Shown here one piece after another: positions 59,983-64,000 of a DNA stretch of 64,000 nt. The notes beneath the pieces are model-generated. The model was given only the letters and a program-made list of their open reading frames with translations, ran no database searches and had not been told where the DNA came from. The stretch is taken from assembly GCA_049241565.1 (NCBI GenBank), contig JBMLQL010000011.1, forward strand, positions 39,554 to 103,553. The letters run 5' to 3'. A program made the translations under genes and the position numbers. The stretch comes from DZBG01 sp049241565 (GTDB lineage Bacteria; Bdellovibrionota; Bacteriovoracia; Bacteriovoracales; Bacteriovoracaceae). Position 1 is the first letter of the stretch; every line of letters begins with the position of its first letter.

Positions 59983-60504
59983 CTAAAGCATACTAATTAA
60001 ATACTGACCTAAATTTTGGATGAGATCCGTTCTAATCGTGAACTGACGATACCGGATCCCACTCATATCAAAAATTTTCTTGGCGATATCGTTTTCAACA
60101 GTTCCGCAGTATTTATCTGACATAAAAACCACTTCCTTCACCTTTACAGTGGCAATCATTTTGGCACATTCATGACAGGGAAAAAGAGTGACATAAACGC
60201 GAGAGCCTTCAAGTGAAGACTTAGCATGTAAAATAGCATTGGCCTCAGAGTGGACAACATAGGCGTATTTTTGTTGATCAAGTTTGACTGTTTTATCATT
60301 TCCCCATGGTGTTTTTTGTTCGTCGATCCCAGCAATCTGCCCGTTATAGCCCATTGAAATTTGATGATTATTGTCGTCAACAAAGACACATCCCACTTTA
60401 GTATTGGGATCTTTGCTCTTAAAAGAGGCCGTCATGGCCTGAAGCATGAAGTATTCGTCCCAATTAAGGTGTGACGTCACTGGAATAAAGTTAATTTGGT
60501 CCAT
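59983..60504 (-). CDS. Deoxycytidylate (dCMP) deaminase
   Basis: Deaminates dCMP to dUMP for dTTP supply. The 173-residue protein has the zinc site H85-x-E87 in HSEANAI and C110-x-x-C113 in PCHEC, preceded by the substrate region NTKVGCVFVDD and GYNG, all standard for ComEB-type enzymes. No N-terminal extra domain. The 23-base gap to the DUF2490-like gene suggests co-transcription. Start at 60504; a 10-residue N-terminal extension precedes the usual first helix. Confidence 0.93.
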   Translation of the reverse strand: MDQINFIPVTSHLNWDEYFMLQAMTASFKSKDPNTKVGCVFVDDNNHQISMGYNGQIAGIDEQKTPWGNDKTVKLDQQKYAYVVHSEANAILHAKSSLEGSRVYVTLFPCHECAKMIATVKVKEVVFMSDKYCGTVENDIAKKIFDMSGIRYRQFTIRTDLIQNLGQYLISML

Positions 60505-60591
60505 AGTTTTGCGCGCCGTGTTTTTTAATTAAAGTCTCAACATCTTATGCGATATCGAGTATTCTTGAAAGATACTAAAAAGGATGGCCTT

Positions 60592-60909
60592 ATGAAATAT
60601 GAAATTCCTCGTGAAATGTTTAAGCAGCGCCTTGAAGATCGTCTTAATTTTGTTTTTATCGATCTTGCAGGTGATAAATCTCCTGTGAAATTTGAGAATA
60701 TTGAATCAATAAACTACACAGCTGATTTTAAAACAGCTTTTGCTGCAAAGTTCTCGAATAAGAATCAGAACGTTGTTCTTTATAGCTTAAATAAAGGTGA
60801 TAACAATCCTGCTATCGCAGCTGGTGAGCTCTCTGATCTTGGTTATAATTTTGTTTATTATTATAAGGGAACTGCTGATGATGTGGTTCTTGATAAAGGT
60901 TTAAATTAA
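60592..60909 (+). CDS. Rhodanese-like protein lacking the catalytic cysteine
   Basis: A 105-residue protein with the rhodanese fold order: FVFIDLAGD at the first strand, NVVLYSLNKGD at the active-site strand, AAGELSDLGYNFVYYYKG at the end. Where rhodaneses carry YC-x-x-G, this has YSLNKG, so sulfur transfer is unlikely. ATG 60592, with AAAAAGGAT upstream, is preferred to ATG 60547 because the latter adds 15 residues outside the fold. It may bind a protein or phosphate ligand. A strong terminator follows. Confidence 0.65.
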   Translation: MKYEIPREMFKQRLEDRLNFVFIDLAGDKSPVKFENIESINYTADFKTAFAAKFSNKNQNVVLYSLNKGDNNPAIAAGELSDLGYNFVYYYKGTADDVVLDKGLN

Positions 60910-60915
60910 TCAAAT

Positions 60916-60943
60916 AAAAAAGGCTCCTTACGGAGCCTTTTTT
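60916..60943. terminator. Bidirectional rho-independent terminator
   Basis: AAAAAAGGCTCC/GGAGCCTTTTTT stem (60916-60927 and 60932-60943), TTAC loop, between the rhodanese-like gene and the convergent lipocalin gene. Confidence 0.92.
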
Positions 60944-61478
60944 ATTTTTGCCATGTCGGTGTGACTTTAATTTTATCCAGATCGTACCCTTGATCGCGAG
61001 CAAGACCCTTTAACTCTTCGAATAACTCAGGCTTCATTGTAGGAGTTCTACTTAAAAACCATAAGTACTCACGAGTAGGGTGTCCAATCACTGCATACTC
61101 ATAATCTGCGCCAAGAGCGATGATCCAATAATCGCCGGCGAACCAACCAAAATTCTGAACAAAAGGAACAAAGCTTACTTTGAGTTTAGCATTGGTCTTT
61201 TTATCTTTAATAATGGCCGTACCTTTGGCCTCATCTACTTTTCCTGTTTTTTTATTCACACACTCATTAAGAACTTTTACTTTCCCTTTTTTGAGAGAGT
61301 AGTTAGCGCGAGTCGCGAGACATTTTTTTTGAAACGAGTTTTCATATTTGGCAATTTCATACCACTGGCCCATATATTTTTGGACATCGACAAATTCAAC
61401 AGTAGCTGGGCCTTGGTCACCTGCTGTGGCACAACTCATCAGAACAAAACAGCTAAAAACGATTAAACTTTTGAGCAT
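60942..61478 (-). CDS. blc: Outer-membrane lipocalin lipoprotein (Blc-like)
   Basis: A 178-residue lipoprotein (lipobox LMSC, Cys16) with a bacterial lipocalin barrel: first signature YMGQWYEIAKYEN (35-47), then RANYSLKKGKVKVLNEC, KVSFVPF, YWIIALGADYEYAVIGHP and a C-terminal FLSRTP-x-M helix. The lipocalin binds hydrophobic ligands such as lysophospholipids in the envelope. It has a conserved-looking Cys pair in the middle. Start ATG 61478 with GGAGGATTT. Confidence 0.92.
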   Translation of the reverse strand: MLKSLIVFSCFVLMSCATAGDQGPATVEFVDVQKYMGQWYEIAKYENSFQKKCLATRANYSLKKGKVKVLNECVNKKTGKVDEAKGTAIIKDKKTNAKLKVSFVPFVQNFGWFAGDYWIIALGADYEYAVIGHPTREYLWFLSRTPTMKPELFEELKGLARDQGYDLDKIKVTPTWQK

Positions 61479-61609
61479 AAATCCTCCAGGTTAAAAACTT
61501 AGAACACTTATACGCTTGATAAGTGGGAGAAAGTAGACAAGAGGAAAGTTTGTCTAAGAGATATCAAAGCGAAAGCCCGATTGGCCTTCGCTTTGGTGGA
61601 AAACTTGAA

Positions 61610-61930
61610 TCAAAAAGGTCTTAAAAAGCTACAAACGATATCAGCGCGTCCAAAAACAAAAGGATTATTAAAAGGAGCGTTAAGATAAGCAAAACGAGTT
61701 ACTCCAGCAGGAATGAAATGATCAAAAAATCCATTCTGAAGGATTTGCCCGAAATAGGTTTGACCAATCACGACTCCACGGCAGGCGATGGGCTCATAGT
61801 ATGGATTAAAAATTTGAGCACTGACTTGGCCTGGAAGAACCACAGCATGAACGCGTGCAGGGAAGAACTGAGCAAAAGCAGAAGTTGTCGATGTTAAAAT
61901 AAGGCCCAAAACAAGCATTTTAAGTTTCAT
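61610..61930 (-). CDS. Small secreted protein, unknown
   Basis: A 106-residue protein with a signal peptide (to about residue 20, AFA-QF) and a compact mature domain with two cysteines (ACRG and IVCSF) that could pair. Strands such as RVHAVVLPGQVSAQIFNPYYE suggest an immunoglobulin-like or beta-sandwich domain. ATG 61930 has TCAGGAGTCTAATC on the minus strand. No family recognised. Confidence 0.7.
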   Translation of the reverse strand: MKLKMLVLGLILTSTTSAFAQFFPARVHAVVLPGQVSAQIFNPYYEPIACRGVVIGQTYFGQILQNGFFDHFIPAGVTRFAYLNAPFNNPFVFGRADIVCSFLRPF

Positions 61931-62106
61931 GATTAGACTCCTGAATAATTTAAAGCTCTTATATGATTCTTGCCCCTAGGTGTCAATCAAGCATGAAAAA
62001 AATACGATCTTGTCTAGGAAAGGAGCTTCTTAACTCCTTAAAATGACTTGTAGAGATGAGACTTTTTTTGTGATAGAACCCCTTAAATCTTAGAGAGGAG
62101 AAGTTT

Positions 62107-63546
62107 ATGAAGCCTCAATATTTTCCAGAAACTCCGACCCAGGTTTGGAATTTTTTTCATGCTATCACCCAAGTGCCTCGTCCTTCAAAGCATGAAGAAA
62201 AAATTCGTCGCTATATTGTAGGAGAAGCTGAACGTCTTCAGCTCGAGTACAAAGTTGATAATGTCGGAAATGTGATTATTTATGTTCCTGCAAGTGCCGG
62301 CTATGAATCACATGCGCCGGTCATTATTCAAAATCATATGGATATGGTCACGGACGCCACCCCTGATCGAAAAATTAATTTTAACGAAGACCCTATTATT
62401 ACCATAGTGGAAGGTGAGTGGCTGACTGCTGATCGCACGACTTTGGGAGCGGATAATGGGATTGGTTGTGCTGCGGCCTTGGCCTTAATGGAAGATAGAA
62501 CTCTTAAGCATCCTCCTTTAGAAATTCTTTTTACAGTTGATGAAGAGACTGGTCTTGTTGGGGCTTGGGGAGTGGTGGGAGAAAATTTTAAAGGAAGAAA
62601 GCTAATCAATCTCGACACAGAAGAGTGGGGAAGTCTTTATATTGGTTGCGCTGGTGGGATTGATTATGATTTTGAAAAAAAATATCAGCTCCAGTCTGCC
62701 AAAATGAGTAAAGGTGCTAAGCTAACTGTGGGGGGATTTATTGGTGGTCATTCTGGTGTCGATATTCATGAGCAACGTGGGAATGCCCTGAAATTTCTTT
62801 TTGAAATCATCAAAGAAGCTGGAGTGAGTGAGCTTGAGCTGGCGGAAGTTCGGGGTGGAAAGGCCCATAATATTATTCCTCGTGATGCCTTTGCTTACTT
62901 AAACACAAACAATCTTGAAAAATTAAAATTGGCCTCAGAAGTAGTGCAGGCCCGCTGGAAAAGTTTTCAACCTAAAAAAGATCAGAGCTTCTTTTATAAT
63001 ATAGAAGAAGCTGATGTTTACCCCGAAGTCCTGGCCGAGGCCTCTGCTAAAGAAATGATGAATTTTGTTTTGGCCTTTCCTCATGGGGCCCATAAGTATG
63101 ATCTAGAGGGTGAGAAGCTCGTGGCCCTCAGTGATAATATGGCGATTATTCTTTTTGTTCGTGGTCAATTCTATCTTCGCTCTTCACTGCGTTTTTTTGA
63201 TCGCGGCGAGTGTGTTGGTTTAGAAAACCAAATTCAGGCCCTGGGGGATGCCTTTGGGATGGATTATAAGAAAAATGGTGAGTACCCGTCGTGGAAACCA
63301 GTGCGCGAGAACTCTCTTTTGGACCTTGTCTCTAGCGAATATGAAAAAATCTTCGGTTCAAAACCTGAAGTGAAGGCGATTCATGCGGGCCTTGAGTGTG
63401 GGATTTTGCGCGATAAGATTGGTCCTATAGAAGCCGTTTCCATGGGACCAACGATTACTGGGGCCCACTCGCCAGATGAGCGAGTTCATATTCCTAGTGT
63501 AGAGAAATTTTGGACATTATTAACAGCGACTCTCGCTTCACTTTAA
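62107..63546 (+). CDS. pepD: Aminoacyl-histidine dipeptidase (M20/PepD)
   Basis: A 479-residue cytoplasmic dipeptidase that hydrolyses Xaa-His dipeptides. Dimetal ligands appear in order: the IQNHMDMV His/Asp, TLGADNGIG Asp, DEETG Glu pair, LDTEEWG Asp, and the C-terminal His in GAHSPDERVH. Full length for the M20C/PepD group. ATG 62107 follows GAGAGGAGAAGTTT. It probably recycles peptides from protein degradation, useful for an organism that digests prey, though it is also common in other bacteria. Confidence 0.94.
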   Translation: MKPQYFPETPTQVWNFFHAITQVPRPSKHEEKIRRYIVGEAERLQLEYKVDNVGNVIIYVPASAGYESHAPVIIQNHMDMVTDATPDRKINFNEDPIITIVEGEWLTADRTTLGADNGIGCAAALALMEDRTLKHPPLEILFTVDEETGLVGAWGVVGENFKGRKLINLDTEEWGSLYIGCAGGIDYDFEKKYQLQSAKMSKGAKLTVGGFIGGHSGVDIHEQRGNALKFLFEIIKEAGVSELELAEVRGGKAHNIIPRDAFAYLNTNNLEKLKLASEVVQARWKSFQPKKDQSFFYNIEEADVYPEVLAEASAKEMMNFVLAFPHGAHKYDLEGEKLVALSDNMAIILFVRGQFYLRSSLRFFDRGECVGLENQIQALGDAFGMDYKKNGEYPSWKPVRENSLLDLVSSEYEKIFGSKPEVKAIHAGLECGILRDKIGPIEAVSMGPTITGAHSPDERVHIPSVEKFWTLLTATLASL

Positions 63547-63557
63547 GGATAAAATCT

Positions 63558-63911
63558 ATGATATCTTACGAAATTTACAAAATACTTCACCTCACATCAA
63601 TTCTGTTCCTGTTTACAGGGCTGGCCATTAGCCTTTACTCAGCAAACAGTCCAAAAATGATAAAAATCATCACCGGAGTGGCCACTCTTTTGACCCTCGT
63701 CGGCGGGATGGGACTTATGGCCCGGTTAGGGATTGGGCACACTGGCGGCTGGCCTTTGTGGATCATGGTGAAAATGGTCATCTGGTTTATCGTCGGAATT
63801 GGTGGAGCGATGATTGCTAAGCGTTTTCCAAAATATGGAAAGCCGGCCTACTGGATTTTTATGGGTCTTTTCATTGTGGCCGCTTTCTTTGCCGTTAATA
63901 AATACGAATAA
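63558..63911 (+). CDS. Small four-span membrane protein
   Basis: A 117-residue protein of four hydrophobic spans (about 6-24, 30-50, 66-86, 96-113) with short Gly-rich and charged loops (ARLGIGHTGGWPLW). It looks similar to the SirB/DUF2269-like small membrane proteins, but the family is not certain. ATG 63558 is 12 bases after the pepD stop with AAGGAT upstream, so it is probably co-transcribed with pepD. The longer frame from 63510 overlaps pepD and is not preferred. Confidence 0.75.
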   Translation: MISYEIYKILHLTSILFLFTGLAISLYSANSPKMIKIITGVATLLTLVGGMGLMARLGIGHTGGWPLWIMVKMVIWFIVGIGGAMIAKRFPKYGKPAYWIFMGLFIVAAFFAVNKYE

Positions 63912-63925
63912 AAAATAAAAAGGTG

Positions 63926-63957
63926 CCAGCTACCTTTCGAGTTCGAAAGGTAGCTGG
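63926..63957. repeat. Long perfect inverted repeat at the right edge
   Basis: CCAGCTACCTTTCGA/TCGAAAGGTAGCTGG, 15 bp with only GT between the arms (63926-63940 and 63943-63957). No immediate T-run follows; an A-run precedes it. It could be a terminator of the small membrane gene or a copy of a dispersed palindrome; only one copy is seen. Confidence 0.6.
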
Positions 63958-64000
63958 GTAGATTCTAGTTTTTAGCGCAACACTTCGGTATTTTAATACA

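Noticed and set aside
61565..61594. CAAAGCGAA/TTCGCTTTG hairpin downstream of the small secreted gene as a terminator
   Set aside because: Good stem but followed by GATATCTC rather than a T-run on the minus strand; left uncalled.
1..64000. Prophage, insertion sequence, defence system or tRNA-associated island
   Set aside because: No integrase, transposase, capsid, restriction, toxin-antitoxin or tRNA-like sequence was found by reading; unusual content is confined to envelope and secreted genes.

Overview
The window reads as a contiguous piece of the chromosome of a flagellated diderm bacterium, about 40% GC by eye. Gene content and style fit the predatory Bdellovibrionota, most likely a Bacteriovorax/Peredibacter-like member of the Bacteriovoracales. 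That placement is my inference from three things: a flagellar cluster containing flhF, flhG and fliA, a full outer-membrane assembly block, and many secreted, lipoprotein or barrel genes of no recognisable family. No marker in the window proves it. I saw no rRNA, tRNA, CRISPR array, transposase, prophage or integration site, and no gene-free stretch longer than about 300 bases.

Layout. 1-8.8 kb: the end of a glycine-rich repeat protein, uvrC flanked by two small zinc-ribbon genes, a uracil-DNA-glycosylase-like gene, a SpoIID-like glycan enzyme paired with an Amidase_3 amidase, a lipoprotein, a membrane protein with a doubled TM/HAMP-like layout, and a DsbA-like lipoprotein. 8.9-20.6 kb: a flagellar operon fliL-M-N-O-P-Q-R-flhB-flhA-flhF-flhG-fliA that starts at a TATAAT promoter and ends in a 15-bp terminator stem. 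20.7-32.9 kb: a membrane PAS/coiled-coil protein, an RluA-type pseudouridine synthase, a secreted unknown, coaE-mazG divergent from ybeY, a subtilase, an outer-membrane barrel and a large EF-hand-like lipoprotein. 32.9-48.2 kb: a long same-strand envelope block, prfB (with its programmed frameshift)-lysS-lolC/E-lolD-bamA-skp-lpxD-fabZ-lpxA-Gfo/Idh-lpxB-lpxK-DUF3108 lipoprotein-glycosyltransferase-like gene, many of whose stops and starts overlap. 48.3-50.1 kb: rpsA with a strong promoter and terminator. 50.1-52.2 kb: an island of small secreted unknowns including a tandem paralogue pair. 52.4-64 kb: an rlmK-like methyltransferase, clpS-clpA, a 52-residue Lys/Ala repeat (histone-like) gene, an MFS transporter, a DUF502 gene with a methyltransferase, a DUF2490-like barrel, dCMP deaminase, a rhodanese-like protein, a lipocalin, small secreted and membrane proteins, and pepD.

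How it works together. The flagellar block supplies the export gate (FliPQR, FlhB, FlhA), switch (FliM, FliN), FliL, polar placement factors (FlhF, FlhG) and sigma-28. The envelope block makes lipid A precursors, exports lipoproteins and assembles outer-membrane proteins, coupled to translation genes.

The most unusual signal is that FlhF has lost its P-loop and other GTPase motifs while keeping the family scaffold, and the neighbouring FlhG has lost the N-terminal glutamine motif that stimulates FlhF in other bacteria. Other points of interest are the engulfment-like SpoIID/amidase pair, the microgene for a histone-like repeat protein, a large palindrome after clpA, a GCAA-capped hairpin inside a pseudouridine synthase gene, and a Gfo/Idh oxidoreductase between lpxA and lpxB that suggests a modified lipid A sugar.
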